Assembly (NCBI GenBank): GCA_945913025.1
Contig: CAMECJ010000005.1
Location: 55,893 to 119,892, forward strand
DNA: 64,000 nucleotides
Reading direction: 5' to 3'
Origin: an uncultured Elusimicrobia bacterium
GTDB taxonomy: Bacteria; Elusimicrobiota; Elusimicrobia; Elusimicrobiales; Elusimicrobiaceae
The notes beneath the pieces are model-generated. The model ran no database searches and was not told the origin of the DNA. It saw only the letters and a program-made list of their open reading frames with translations. Below, piece by piece: positions 56,023-64,000 of this stretch. The translations under genes were made by a program, and so were the position numbers. Within the stretch, counting starts at the first letter, position 1, and each line of letters starts with the position of its first letter.

Positions 56023-57220
56023 ACTAAATGAGGTATTAGACTATCAACAACCGATTCCATATATTGTTAAATCTACCGATTATATGGAGGCTGGGGATAT
56101 TCCAGTTTTAACTGCTGGAAAAACTTTTATTTTGGGATATACAAAAGAAAAGACAGGGATTTTTAAGGGGCCATTTCCCGTTATTATTTTTGATGATTTT
56201 ACAACGGCTACACAATTAGTAAATTTCCCATTCAAAGTAAAATCTTCTGCTATGAAAATTTTACTCCCAAAAGATAATGTAGATATTAAATATATTTTTT
56301 ATTTTCTACAAATTCAAAAATTTTCAGCAGAAACGCATAAAAGATATTGGATTTCTGTTTGTGCCAAAATGAAAATTTTACTTCCCCCTTTAGCGGAGCA
56401 GAAGCGGATTGTGAAAAAAATTGAAGAAGTGTTTGCCGTTATTGATAAAACGGTTAAATCTTTAAACGATACCAAAGAACAACTTTCCCAATACCGTCAA
56501 AGTGTTTTACAGCAGGCTTTTTCCGGTAAATTGCATAAAACAACAGTTTGGAGTCAGAATTCTTTAAATGATTTATGTAAGTATATTCAAAGAGGAAAAT
56601 CTCCAAAATATATTACACATAGCACGCTACCAGTGATTAATCAAAAATGTATTCGCTGGAATGAATTGCAAATACAATATTTGAAATTTATCGATCCTGT
56701 TCAATTTGAATCGTGGATTCGTGAACGTCATGTTCAGCCTATGGATATTTTGTGGAACTCAACAGGTACAGGAACGATAGGGCGTGCCTATTTGTACCAA
56801 GGCACGGAGCTAGAAGATGCTGTTGTGGATAGCCATGTGACTATCGTACGAGCGGATGCTAAAAAAATAAATCCAAATTTTTTATTTTTCTATATTCAAT
56901 CCCCATTTATACAGCGAAAAATTGAAAAGATGCAGTCTGGCTCTACTAACCAGGTTGAATTGGCGCGCAAAGAAATCCAAAATATACAGGTTAATTTACC
57001 CTCTCTGCCCGAACAAAAAGCTATTGTTGCCAAAATAGAAACGGCGTTTGCGGCGGCAGATAAGGCCGAAAAAGCTATCTCGGCGGCTTTGGAACAGGCA
57101 AAACAATTTAAACAAAGTATTTTAAAGCGGGCCTTTGAAGGAAAACTCGTCCCGCAAGACCCTAACGATGAACCCGTAGATCTCAGCCAACTTAATACCC
57201 ATAAAGGAAAATCAAAATGA
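56003..57220 (+). CDS. hsdS: Type I restriction specificity subunit
   Basis: 405 residues. Two variable target-recognition domains (about residues 1-130 and 190-330) alternate with two conserved helical spacers, LPPLAEQKRIVKKIEEVFAVID and LPSLPEQKAIVAKIETAFAAAD. It sets the DNA site of the methylase and nuclease. The TRDs are AT-rich while the spacers resemble the local GC level, the usual sign of TRD exchange. The start overlaps the OLD gene. Confidence 0.93.
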   Translation: MQQKIVELNEVLDYQQPIPYIVKSTDYMEAGDIPVLTAGKTFILGYTKEKTGIFKGPFPVIIFDDFTTATQLVNFPFKVKSSAMKILLPKDNVDIKYIFYFLQIQKFSAETHKRYWISVCAKMKILLPPLAEQKRIVKKIEEVFAVIDKTVKSLNDTKEQLSQYRQSVLQQAFSGKLHKTTVWSQNSLNDLCKYIQRGKSPKYITHSTLPVINQKCIRWNELQIQYLKFIDPVQFESWIRERHVQPMDILWNSTGTGTIGRAYLYQGTELEDAVVDSHVTIVRADAKKINPNFLFFYIQSPFIQRKIEKMQSGSTNQVELARKEIQNIQVNLPSLPEQKAIVAKIETAFAAADKAEKAISAALEQAKQFKQSILKRAFEGKLVPQDPNDEPVDLSQLNTHKGKSK

Positions 57221-58656
57221 CCGAAGCCTCTCTGATTACCAAAGTTTGGAACTATGCCACCATTATGAAAGATGCCGGACTTAGCTATACCGACTATGTC
57301 CGCCAGCTTACTTATCTTCTCTTTTTAAAAATGGATCACGAACGCGATACCTTGCTTGCCGAAGGCTCTATCGTGCCGGCCGCTTACCGCTGGAATACGC
57401 TCCTACCTTTAAACGGCGCGGAGTTGGAGCAGCATTATTCCAAAGCGTTGGAAACCCTATCTAAAGAATCCGGCATCATCGGCACTATTTTCCGCCGTGC
57501 TAAAAACGAGATTACTGAGCCGGCCAAACTTAAACAGCTGATTTCCCTCATCAATAAAGAAACTTGGCTTGCCCTAGATATGGATGTAAAAGGCGCCATC
57601 TACGAGGGCCTTTTGCAAAAGAACGCTACCGAAACAAAAGCTGGTGCCGGTCAGTATTTTACGCCCCGCCCGTTAATCCGCGCTATGGTGGAAGTCATGC
57701 GTCCGACGCCGGACATGTCGGTGGTGGATCCTGCGTGTGGAACGGGTGGCTTTTTATTGGCTGCGTATGATTATATGAAAAAGCAGACGCGGGATTCCCG
57801 CATTTTAAAAGAGCTTCGCGCGAATAAACTTCACGGCAACGATATTACGCCGTTGGTAGTCAATTTATGCGCGATGAACCTCTATCTGCACGGCATTGGC
57901 GAAGGCAAATGCCCGATTGAGGAGAAAGATTCTCTTTTGAGTGCCGGTTCCAAACGCTATGATATGTGCTTAACAAATCCTCCGTTTGGTAAAAAGAGTT
58001 CTACTACTATTGTAGGGGAAGACGGCTCCTTAAAAAAAGAAAAAGATAATTACGAACGGGCAGATTTTATTGCCACAACCTCCAACAAACAAATCAATTT
58101 TTTGCAGCATATTATGACGATTTTAAATACTCCCGGGTATGCGGCTGTAGTTGTGCCGGATAATGTGCTTTTTGAAGGCGGTGCGGGGGAGAAAGTCCGC
58201 AAACGCCTGTTAAACGAGTTTAATTTGCACACGATCTTACGTTTACCAACGGGTATTTTTTACGCACAAGGTGTAAAAGCGAATGTTATTTTCTTTGAGA
58301 AGCATCCGCCGTTAGAAAAAGGTCACCGCACCCAAGATGTGTGGGTATATGACTTGCGTACCAATATGAATTTGACCTTAGTGGAAAATTCGTTATCAGA
58401 TGAACATTTGAAAGACTTTATTAAATGTTATGCTGCAGAAGACCGTACCCAGCGCAAAGAAAGCGAACGGTTCAAAAAATTTACCTACGATGAACTAATT
58501 AAACGTGATAAAACAAACCTGGATATTATTTGGTTAAAAGATGACAGTTTAAAAGAATTAGAAAATTTGCCTGAGCCGGAAATTTTGCTAAAAGATATCG
58601 TCAAAAATTTAAAAGGTTGTTTAGCTGATTTAGAAGTGTTGGAAAAAACGTTATGA
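57217..58656 (+). CDS. hsdM: Type I restriction methylase subunit
   Basis: 479 residues. The AdoMet-binding motif DPACGTGGFLLAAY (about residue 170) and the catalytic NPPFGKKS (about residue 252) are intact, and the N-terminal helical HsdM domain is present. It makes m6A in complex with HsdS. It overlaps hsdS by four bases (ATGA) and the next gene by four bases. Confidence 0.95.
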   Translation: MTEASLITKVWNYATIMKDAGLSYTDYVRQLTYLLFLKMDHERDTLLAEGSIVPAAYRWNTLLPLNGAELEQHYSKALETLSKESGIIGTIFRRAKNEITEPAKLKQLISLINKETWLALDMDVKGAIYEGLLQKNATETKAGAGQYFTPRPLIRAMVEVMRPTPDMSVVDPACGTGGFLLAAYDYMKKQTRDSRILKELRANKLHGNDITPLVVNLCAMNLYLHGIGEGKCPIEEKDSLLSAGSKRYDMCLTNPPFGKKSSTTIVGEDGSLKKEKDNYERADFIATTSNKQINFLQHIMTILNTPGYAAVVVPDNVLFEGGAGEKVRKRLLNEFNLHTILRLPTGIFYAQGVKANVIFFEKHPPLEKGHRTQDVWVYDLRTNMNLTLVENSLSDEHLKDFIKCYAAEDRTQRKESERFKKFTYDELIKRDKTNLDIIWLKDDSLKELENLPEPEILLKDIVKNLKGCLADLEVLEKTL

Positions 58657-59360
58657 AAATTGATGAAGCGCTTGTCCAAAAAAATACAGAACATTTGCGA
58701 GCTGTTTATGAAGCTAAAATTAAGGAGTTTCGTAAAAAAATAGAAGTGCTGCATGATAAATTTCATAAGCGGATGCAAGATTGTATTTGGGAGACGAAAT
58801 ACGAAACAACATTTGGATTTTTCCTGTCGGAATATGTTTTTAAGTTGCCCGTGTGTACGTTGGAATCTTCTATTGATAAAGTTTTATTAAATGCCCGTAG
58901 GTTATGCGAAGCATTTATCACCGTAAAGTACTTTAATCAACAAAATGACTTTGAGAAAATGGTGGCATATTGCGATCGGGATAGAATGGAGTATTTGGAG
59001 GGTTGTTTAGCCCGAACAGAAGCAGATGAAAAACTATTTTTTGAACTGAAAGATATGCCAGATATGAATCAGCCTAATCGGGATGAGCTAGCAAAGCTAA
59101 AGCAGAAATATGAGGAAAAACCCGCTAAAATGCCTAATATGAATACAATGGCGCAGAGTGTTGGATTGAAGGAAGAATATGACTATTTTTATAAGCTTTC
59201 ATCCAAGCTTTTGCATTTTTGTCCATTTAGTTTGAATGGGGACTCCCCTTTTGAGGCACCCGTTCATAAAATAATATTTTTAATGCGAATAGAGCGTTAT
59301 CTGGAAAAAATCAAAGCAGAATTAGATGTTGTCTATCAAAAAACTAAGCTAAAAAATTAA
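58653..59360 (+). CDS. Unrecognised protein closing the hsd operon
   Basis: 235 residues, mostly helical, with a charged coiled N-terminus (VYEAKIKEFRKKIEVLHDKFHKRM). The central part LLNARRLCEAFITVKYF and the later YDYFYKLSSKLLHFCPF vaguely resemble DUF5677-type proteins, which I cannot confirm. It starts in the hsdM stop codon, so it is expressed with the restriction system. It may be another R-linked defence gene or a modulator. The island repeat begins 18 bases after it. Confidence 0.55.
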   Translation: MKIDEALVQKNTEHLRAVYEAKIKEFRKKIEVLHDKFHKRMQDCIWETKYETTFGFFLSEYVFKLPVCTLESSIDKVLLNARRLCEAFITVKYFNQQNDFEKMVAYCDRDRMEYLEGCLARTEADEKLFFELKDMPDMNQPNRDELAKLKQKYEEKPAKMPNMNTMAQSVGLKEEYDYFYKLSSKLLHFCPFSLNGDSPFEAPVHKIIFLMRIERYLEKIKAELDVVYQKTKLKN

Positions 59361-59377
59361 AAGTTAAGTTTTTGCAA

Positions 59378-59571
59378 TTAAATTTTGGCCTAAAAGATAC
59401 TTTTATACTTTTTAGGCCTTTTCTTTTGCCCGTTTAGGCCCGCTTGGATTTGTATCTATGTAGTATTTGTTTGCCCTAAACAACAAATCCCCGACGGGGA
59501 ACGGGGATGAATAGGCTAAAATACAATTAAAAATTCCCGCCGAAGGTTCGACGGGAAAATAAATGGGGTGG
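59378..59571. repeat. Island right direct repeat
   Basis: Counterpart of 37674-37867, same length. It contains the bidirectional hairpin GGCCTAAAA/TTTTTAGGCC, a GC-rich hairpin and TCCCGCCGA/TTCGACGGGA, which serves as terminator of the tRNA-His gene. Its last eight bases are the CCA end and part of the tRNA-His acceptor stem. Confidence 0.75.
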
Positions 59572-59641
59572 ATGAGGAGATTTGAACCCCCGACCTCCGG
59601 TTCCACAGACCGGCGCTCTAACCAGCTGAGCTACATCCACC
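59564..59641 (-). tRNA. tRNA-His (GTG)
   Basis: The minus strand folds as a full cloverleaf: acceptor GTGGATG/CATCCAC, D arm AGCTCAGCTGGTTAGAGC, anticodon loop CTGTGGA with GTG, and T arm GGGGGTTCAAATCTCC. The extra 5' G (59641) that pairs with C73 is the identity mark of tRNA-His. CCA is encoded (59566-59564). The gene borders the island's right repeat. Confidence 0.97.
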
Positions 59642-59797
59642 ATAAATCGATATTATATTCTAACAAATTCCACCCTCTCCTGGCAAACAATCTGTCTTTT
59701 TCGAGGCGAATCCCGCCAAAATTCCGGGTTTATTCGTTCTATTAGTTCTTGGCAAAAAATCTATCTTCGTTTTTTAATCAGGCGGCAGCCGCACTGC

Positions 59798-60544
59798 TTA
59801 TTTCGCCGGCGGAGCATTAAACACGCAGTCGTGTAAAAAAGCCAAGATTTTGTGTTGGTTCCCGTCAAAAAATTCATCCTGCAGTTGCACGGCTTCACGC
59901 GTAATATACCGGTAGTGCCACGCTTCGTAGGGGTATCCGCTTTCTTGTTCCGCTTCGGCCCCTTTTGGAAAAGAGAGACTGAAACCATATTCGCCCGCGT
60001 GTTCGCGCAGCCAAACAAGCGGCGGAATATTCTCGTCAGAGGGGTTTACCGTATTAAAATCCACTGCCGTTCCCAGATGATGTTGGGATTCTCCCGCTCC
60101 GGCCACATAGGGGTTATCCGGCTTGCGGTCTTTTAGCATTTTTTGGTATTTCCACGTGCGGTAAGTGGAGACGGGGATCAGCGTAATCCCGTCTTTTTTT
60201 GCCGCTTCCGCCATTATATTCATTTGCTCCAGGGCTTCTTTTCGCAGGTGTGCTTTTTTAGGCCAGTGGGGCTGAAACTGTACGGTTAAATCAGCCGGTT
60301 TGTAATCAGCGGGCAAGATATGTTGCGGATCCACCAGTATCAGCCAATCCTGCCGTTCTTTTAAGGCAAGAACCGTATGATATAAATGATTTTTTTGTTG
60401 GTCGGATAAACGCAATCCGGCACATTGGCTGATGCGGTTTTGTTCCCGCTCTTGCGGCGTGGAAGTTGCTGTGGCAACATAAACCGCTGCCGCGCCTCCC
60501 GCCACCAACAGGCATAAACACCAATGAAGCCAATAATTTTTCAT
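59798..60544 (-). CDS. M15-family D-Ala-D-Ala carboxypeptidase
   Basis: About 248 residues. An N-terminal membrane anchor or signal (YWLHWCLCLLVAGGAAAVYVATA) leads to the zinc-peptidase part SQHHLGTAVDFN (His and Asp ligands) and YPYEAWHYRYI (Glu and His), the VanY/M15B motifs. It trims peptidoglycan stem peptides in the periplasm. I place the start at ATG 60544 with GGTGGAA upstream; a GTG four codons earlier is possible. Confidence 0.92.
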   Translation of the reverse strand: MKNYWLHWCLCLLVAGGAAAVYVATATSTPQEREQNRISQCAGLRLSDQQKNHLYHTVLALKERQDWLILVDPQHILPADYKPADLTVQFQPHWPKKAHLRKEALEQMNIMAEAAKKDGITLIPVSTYRTWKYQKMLKDRKPDNPYVAGAGESQHHLGTAVDFNTVNPSDENIPPLVWLREHAGEYGFSLSFPKGAEAEQESGYPYEAWHYRYITREAVQLQDEFFDGNQHKILAFLHDCVFNAPPAK

Positions 60545-60571
60545 CAAATGTTCCACCGAGAAGGGCCGGAT

Positions 60572-61801
60572 TTATTTTTTATTATTCTTGCGGCGCAATA
60601 CTTTCTCTTTGAAAAATTTCGCCAAACCGCCGCGGGAAGTTTCGCGGTAATCGTTGTTCATATCCAGTCCGGTTTGCATCATTGTGGCGAGGACATCGTC
60701 GTATGAGACACGGTTGTCAGCGTCGGACATTAAGGCGTACGTCGCACAGTCAAGTGCGCGCGACGCTGCCAGTGCGTTGCGTTCGATACAAGGAATTTGC
60801 ACTAATCCGTCTACCGGATCGCACGTCAATCCGAGGTGGTGTTCAAGCCCCATTTCGGCAGCGTAAGCGATGCGGCAGTTATCGCCTCCTTCCAGTTGGC
60901 AGGTGGCGGCTGCGGCCATTGCGCAGGCTACGCCGATTTCGCCCTGACATCCTACCTCTGCTCCGGAGATTGAAGCATTTGCTTTTGCCAAATTACCGAA
61001 CAAGCTGGCAGCGGCTAAAGCGCGAATAATGGTATTATCCTCAAATTCGCAAATTTCCTGTATGAGGCGGCAGACAGACGGCACTACGCCGCAAGATCCG
61101 CACGTCGGTGCAGTAACCACAATGCCTCCGCTGGCGTTTTCTTCGGCGCAGGCCAGTGCGTAAGCAAACAGATTGTTCATCCGTCGCAAATAGCGGGGCG
61201 AATTTTCCGCTTTATATAAGTAGCGCCGTGCTTTGCGTTCTAAATTCAGCGACCCTGGCAGCACGCCGCGTTTTTCCAGCCCGCGGTTGATGGTGTGCTT
61301 CATCGTCTTCCAAACGGCGGTTAGATAATCCCATATTTCGGGGCCTTCGCATTCTTCTACATATTCCCACAAGAGCATTCGTTTTTGGGACGTGTATTCT
61401 AAAATGGCGGCCATAGAAGAGTGCGGATAGACGTTATTAATTTTTTTGCCGATGGTGTCATCCGTGCGGACATCTCCTCCGCCTACGCTGTAGGCTGTTT
61501 GCTCGCCGATGATATGTCCCGCCTTGTCAAGCGCCTGAAATTTTAGAGCGTTAGGGTGTTTCGGCATAAAGGTGGCGTAATCCCATTGGATGTCCACCGG
61601 TTTAGGGTAGAAGGCTTCTTTGACGGCAAAATCAGTGAGGTGTCCTTTTCCCGTTGCGGCCAGAGAGCCGTACAGCACGGTTTTGAAAGATTCTGCCTGC
61701 GGGTAGGCGCGGTTAAATGCGTCCGCCGCTTTACGCGGGCCCATGGTATGGCTGCTGGAAGGACCCATTCCTATTTTATACAGTTCTTTTAAAGATTCCA
61801 T
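60572..61801 (-). CDS. sdaA: L-serine dehydratase (iron-sulfur type)
   Basis: About 409 residues, single-chain. The N-terminal MGPSSSHTMGPRKAAD and the C-terminal part with PTCGSCGVVPS, GCQGEIGVACAMAAAA and CDPVDGLVQIPCIERNA, holding the cysteines of the oxygen-sensitive 4Fe-4S cluster, are typical. It converts serine to pyruvate and ammonia. ATG 61801 is chosen because AAGGTGG lies six bases before it; a GTG at 61810 would overlap that site. Confidence 0.93.
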   Translation of the reverse strand: MESLKELYKIGMGPSSSHTMGPRKAADAFNRAYPQAESFKTVLYGSLAATGKGHLTDFAVKEAFYPKPVDIQWDYATFMPKHPNALKFQALDKAGHIIGEQTAYSVGGGDVRTDDTIGKKINNVYPHSSMAAILEYTSQKRMLLWEYVEECEGPEIWDYLTAVWKTMKHTINRGLEKRGVLPGSLNLERKARRYLYKAENSPRYLRRMNNLFAYALACAEENASGGIVVTAPTCGSCGVVPSVCRLIQEICEFEDNTIIRALAAASLFGNLAKANASISGAEVGCQGEIGVACAMAAAATCQLEGGDNCRIAYAAEMGLEHHLGLTCDPVDGLVQIPCIERNALAASRALDCATYALMSDADNRVSYDDVLATMMQTGLDMNNDYRETSRGGLAKFFKEKVLRRKNNKK

Positions 61802-61845
61802 ATCTTCCACCTTAAAGTGATATATAAAATGGTATCATAATTGAT

Positions 61846-62409
61846 ATGAATATACTATCGGCTTTATTGGTGGCGTTGGGGCTTTCGATGGATAACTTTG
61901 CGGTTACAATCGCTTCTGGCTGCTGCTACCGCAGCCGTATTCCGGCGGCGTATGCATTTAAAGTCGGCGTGATGTTTGCGTCGGCGCATTTTATGATGTT
62001 CTCGGCCGGCTGGTTATGCGGCGCAGGGGCGGAGCGATACATCGGCGCGGTGGACCATTGGATTGCTTTTTTAATTTTACTTTTTATCGGCGGAAAAATG
62101 ATAAAAGAATCCCGTTCCAATAAAGAGGACGCTTCTGTGTGCACGCTTCATTCTTTGAAAATCTTGGCCACTCTGTCCGTCGCCACCAGTTTGGATGCGC
62201 TTTTAGTAGGCATGGGGCTGGCGTTTGCTTCGTCGTCTTTTTGGCCCGTGGTGTGGACATTATCCTTCTGCGTATTCATTACCAGCATTGCAGGTTTTTA
62301 TTTGGGTGCGTGGCTGGGACATAAATTTGGTAAATTAATGGAATGCTTGGGCGGGTTAGCGCTTGTGAGTATTGGCGTTAAATTGTTGCTAGAAGGGCTG
62401 GGCATTTGA
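61846..62409 (+). CDS. mntP: Manganese efflux pump MntP
   Basis: 187 residues with six hydrophobic helices. The repeated family motifs carry the essential acidic residues: LGLSMDNFAVTIASG in the first half and SVATSLDALLVGMGLAF in the second. It exports Mn2+ across the inner membrane. It is divergent from sdaA. ATG 61846 is seven bases behind TATCAT and has no ribosome site, so it may be leaderless. Confidence 0.9.
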   Translation: MNILSALLVALGLSMDNFAVTIASGCCYRSRIPAAYAFKVGVMFASAHFMMFSAGWLCGAGAERYIGAVDHWIAFLILLFIGGKMIKESRSNKEDASVCTLHSLKILATLSVATSLDALLVGMGLAFASSSFWPVVWTLSFCVFITSIAGFYLGAWLGHKFGKLMECLGGLALVSIGVKLLLEGLGI

Positions 62410-62443
62410 TAAAATTCTGATATCTAAACTAGAGGTGTTTGTT

Positions 62444-63001
62444 ATGGAAATGTTTGCTGTTGTTCTTATTTTTATATGTATTTGCGTGGATAATATGGTT
62501 TGTGCCAATATGACCGCGATGAAACTGGACGCTGAAAATAAAAACATTTTTTCTATTAAAATGGCGCTCTTTTTTTCCGGTTTTAACGCGTTGTTTTTTG
62601 GGTTAGGATATTTACTCAGTATTATTTTCTTTCGGGAATGGGTATCTTTTGTTCACAACTGGGTAGCATTTGCGTTTCTGTTGTTGTTGGGAATTAAATT
62701 TATGTTGGAGTCTATTGAAAAAACTCCCAGTTTTACCAATCTGGAAACGGATGATTTGCGCAAACTGATAAAAGTGTCCGCGCTGATGGGGCTTAATTCG
62801 TTTTTGGTTGGATATGCTGTAGAAACGATGAATACGTCTTTTTTCCCGCAAGTAGTATTTTTGTTGCTTCTTACATTTGGGCTAACGCTGCTTGGATTCC
62901 GCTTAGGAAATAAACCATCAAAAACAGTTGCCAGTAAGAAAGTGGAATTATTAGCCGGCTTGGTGTTGGCCGTTATGGCCGTTTGGCTAATCATTGTTTA
63001 G
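62444..63001 (+). CDS. Divergent MntP-like membrane protein
   Basis: About 185 residues with six hydrophobic helices and the same two-repeat plan as the preceding gene, but the motifs are altered: CICVDNMVCANM in the first half, and LMGLNSFLVGYAVET in the second where Asp is replaced by Asn. It may carry another ion or act with MntP. AGAGG eight bases before ATG 62444 sets the start. It lies 34 bases behind mntP. Confidence 0.75.
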   Translation: MEMFAVVLIFICICVDNMVCANMTAMKLDAENKNIFSIKMALFFSGFNALFFGLGYLLSIIFFREWVSFVHNWVAFAFLLLLGIKFMLESIEKTPSFTNLETDDLRKLIKVSALMGLNSFLVGYAVETMNTSFFPQVVFLLLLTFGLTLLGFRLGNKPSKTVASKKVELLAGLVLAVMAVWLIIV

Positions 63002-63022
63002 TATTCTTGATTTTTTGTGCCG

Positions 63023-63052
63023 ACCCCGCTTCTTACGAGGCGGGGTTTTTTA
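63023..63052 (+). terminator. Terminator after the MntP pair
   Basis: ACCCCGC/GCGGGGT stem with TTTTTTAA behind it. The stretch from here to 63303 has no convincing gene. Confidence 0.9.
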
Positions 63053-63303
63053 ATACCAGGGGAAACTATAGGTTGTCGCCCATGGCAGTTGATATATATC
63101 GTAAAATGGCACCGTACTGTTTGGCCGGCTTGGAAACTATGTATGAGTATGGGATTTTTCCGTCTTTTGCTTATGCCGTATCAAAGAGGGCAAAGCGTTC
63201 GGGTACTGAAAACGGTTCCTGAGGAACGGCGCTGCCAACGGGTTCCCTGAGGGATGGGGAAAAACCGATCCTTGCATGCGGTATTCCTATATAAAAAAGA
63301 AAA

Positions 63304-63375
63304 AGGTGCGGGCGGGAATCGAACCCACGAATATCAGTTTTGCAGACTGACGCCTTACCACTTGGCCACCGCACC
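63304..63375 (-). tRNA. tRNA-Cys (GCA)
   Basis: Minus-strand cloverleaf: acceptor GGTGCGG/CCGCACC, D arm GGCCAAGTGGTAAGGC, anticodon loop CTGCAAA with GCA, T arm CGTGGGTTCGATTCCCG, and discriminator U73, typical of tRNA-Cys. CCA is not encoded. Confidence 0.96.
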
Positions 63376-63447
63376 GTATACGTCAAATTGTTATTACCTA
63401 ATTATTATAGCAAAAAAACATAATTTTAGAAAGTCACGTTTTGGGCC

Positions 63448-63584
63448 TTGATTTTTTTTACATTGTTCTTATACTTTCGGTATGGGAGTGCCAACACAGC
63501 CCGTTTTAGGGTACACCTCTTGTAGGGGAACGGCCTCCCTCTGTTTTGATCTTTGGGCCGCGGCGTTTATGCGCTGCGGCTTTT
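63448..63584 (+). ncRNA. Candidate small RNA with own promoter and terminator
   Basis: TTGATT (63448-63453), 16 bases and TATACT (63470-63475) form a promoter. The predicted transcript, about 63482-63584, starts GGGAGTGCC and pairs with GGCCTCCC further on, encloses CCGTT/AACGG, and ends in a perfect 9-bp stem (63557-63565 with 63572-63580) followed by TTTTGT. No reading frame fits. It matches no RNA family I can recognise. Confidence 0.55.
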
Positions 63585-63606
63585 GTATGTATGGCGGAAG
63601 TTTTGT

Positions 63607-63612
63607 TATAAT
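63607..63612 (+). promoter_or_regulatory. Extended -10 box of the XapX gene
   Basis: TGT followed by TATAAT, 29 bases before the ATG; leaves a normal short leader with GGGAGG. Confidence 0.55.
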
Positions 63613-63641
63613 AAACCTAGCAGATTCTGGGAGGTGTTACT

Positions 63642-63803
63642 ATGCTTAGTGCGTTATACAGTTTAATTACCGGAATAGGTGTAGGTTTGTTGTTTGCCGC
63701 TCTCAAATTTCCGATTCCGGCCCCTAACCATATTAACGGCGTGCTGGGAATTGTAGGTATCTTTTTAGGATATTGGATGATTAACTATTTTCGCAAAGGA
63801 TAA
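63642..63803 (+). CDS. XapX-domain small membrane protein
   Basis: 53 residues, too short for many gene callers. The sequence has two hydrophobic helices separated by FPIPAPNHINGVLGIVGIFLGY, the XapX (DUF1427) signature in which PxPAP precedes the second helix. Function is unknown; family members are small inner membrane proteins. GGGAGG precedes the ATG. Confidence 0.85.
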   Translation: MLSALYSLITGIGVGLLFAALKFPIPAPNHINGVLGIVGIFLGYWMINYFRKG

Positions 63804-63901
63804 GGCTATTTCGCTGACGGTCTTTTTTTGTTAAAATAAAGAATACCCGCCGCTATGGCGCATAACAACATACGTTTTTTGCGCCGGTTATATTAAAAAC
63901 T

Positions 63902-63930
63902 TTTACGTAATGTCATTTTTTTGATATAAT
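63902..63930 (+). promoter_or_regulatory. Promoter of tRNA-Gly
   Basis: TTTACG (63902-63907), 17 bases and TATAAT (63925-63930) with TGA before it; the mature tRNA begins 15 bases further. Confidence 0.6.
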
Positions 63931-63945
63931 AAAGTATTGCCTCTT

Positions 63946-64000
63946 GCGGGCGTAGTTCAATGGTAGAACACTAGCCTTCCAAGCTTGATACGTGGGTTCG
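63946..64000 (+). tRNA. tRNA-Gly (TCC), cut by window edge
   Basis: Starts GCGGGCGTAGTTCAATGGTAG with a D arm; the anticodon loop is CTTCCAA with TCC. The window ends in the T loop (GGGTTCG). Confidence 0.93.

Noticed and set aside
37674..59571. Complete prophage
   Set aside because: Only a methyltransferase, DUF5681 and terminase are phage-like; no portal, capsid, tail or lysis genes are present.
63081..63222. 46-codon frame MAVDIYRKMAPYC...
   Set aside because: No Shine-Dalgarno site or promoter, no family, and lies between a terminator and tRNA-Cys; left as possible but unsupported.
63482..63584. SRP 4.5S RNA or 6S RNA
   Set aside because: The conserved SRP loop with GGAA tetraloop and AGCA side is absent; length is well below typical 6S RNA and the central bubble is not evident.

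Overview
The window reads as chromosome of a Gram-negative, strictly anaerobic, probably gut-associated bacterium. LPS core genes (kdsC, hldD), exported beta-barrel and lipoproteins show an outer membrane. Superoxide reductase, flavodiiron protein and rubredoxin show anaerobic oxygen defence. The mix (short tpx-dfx-fprA cassette, pyruvoyl arginine decarboxylase, type II pantothenate kinase) would fit Elusimicrobiota, but no 16S gene is present, so this placement is an inference.

Layout. 0-11.2 kb, minus strand: start of the ATP synthase operon (atpZ-atpB-atpE-atpF), a GH13 enzyme, gyrA, gyrB, dciA, dnaN and dnaA. A DnaA-box cluster lies between dnaN and dnaA, and gene direction switches just beyond dnaA, so this is very probably the origin of replication. 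11.5-18.5 kb, plus strand: peroxide/superoxide/oxygen detoxification cassette, a glycosyltransferase, signal peptidase I and parAB, with three copies of a parS-like palindrome. 19-37 kb: sugar aminotransferase, MgtC, two outer membrane barrels, kdsC, a CsgG/LpoB-like lipoprotein, serS, TPR proteins, arginine-to-putrescine genes, two exported M3 peptidases flanking coaW and a squalene/phytoene synthase, and hldD.

37-59.6 kb is an accessory island next to tRNA-His. It is bounded by two 194-bp direct repeats and entered through degenerate IS30/IS3 relics. It holds a TIGR02391/Ymh-type protein with a HEPN-like motif, an unrecognised soluble/membrane gene pair, a densely structured candidate RNA, a PD-(D/E)XK-like protein, an orphan phage packaging cassette (ParB-methyltransferase, DUF5681, large terminase) without any capsid gene, an AbiE toxin-antitoxin system, a DUF2924-serine recombinase pair, and a type I restriction system with an OLD-family ATPase inserted between hsdR and hsdS. 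Its composition is mosaic and partly very AT-rich. It looks like a mobile defence island or phage-satellite-like element.

59.6-64 kb returns to core genes: tRNA-His, M15 carboxypeptidase, L-serine dehydratase, two MntP-type transporters, tRNA-Cys, a candidate small RNA, a XapX protein and the start of tRNA-Gly. A recurring theme is genes whose -10 box lies only 6-8 bases before ATG with no Shine-Dalgarno sequence, suggesting leaderless mRNAs.
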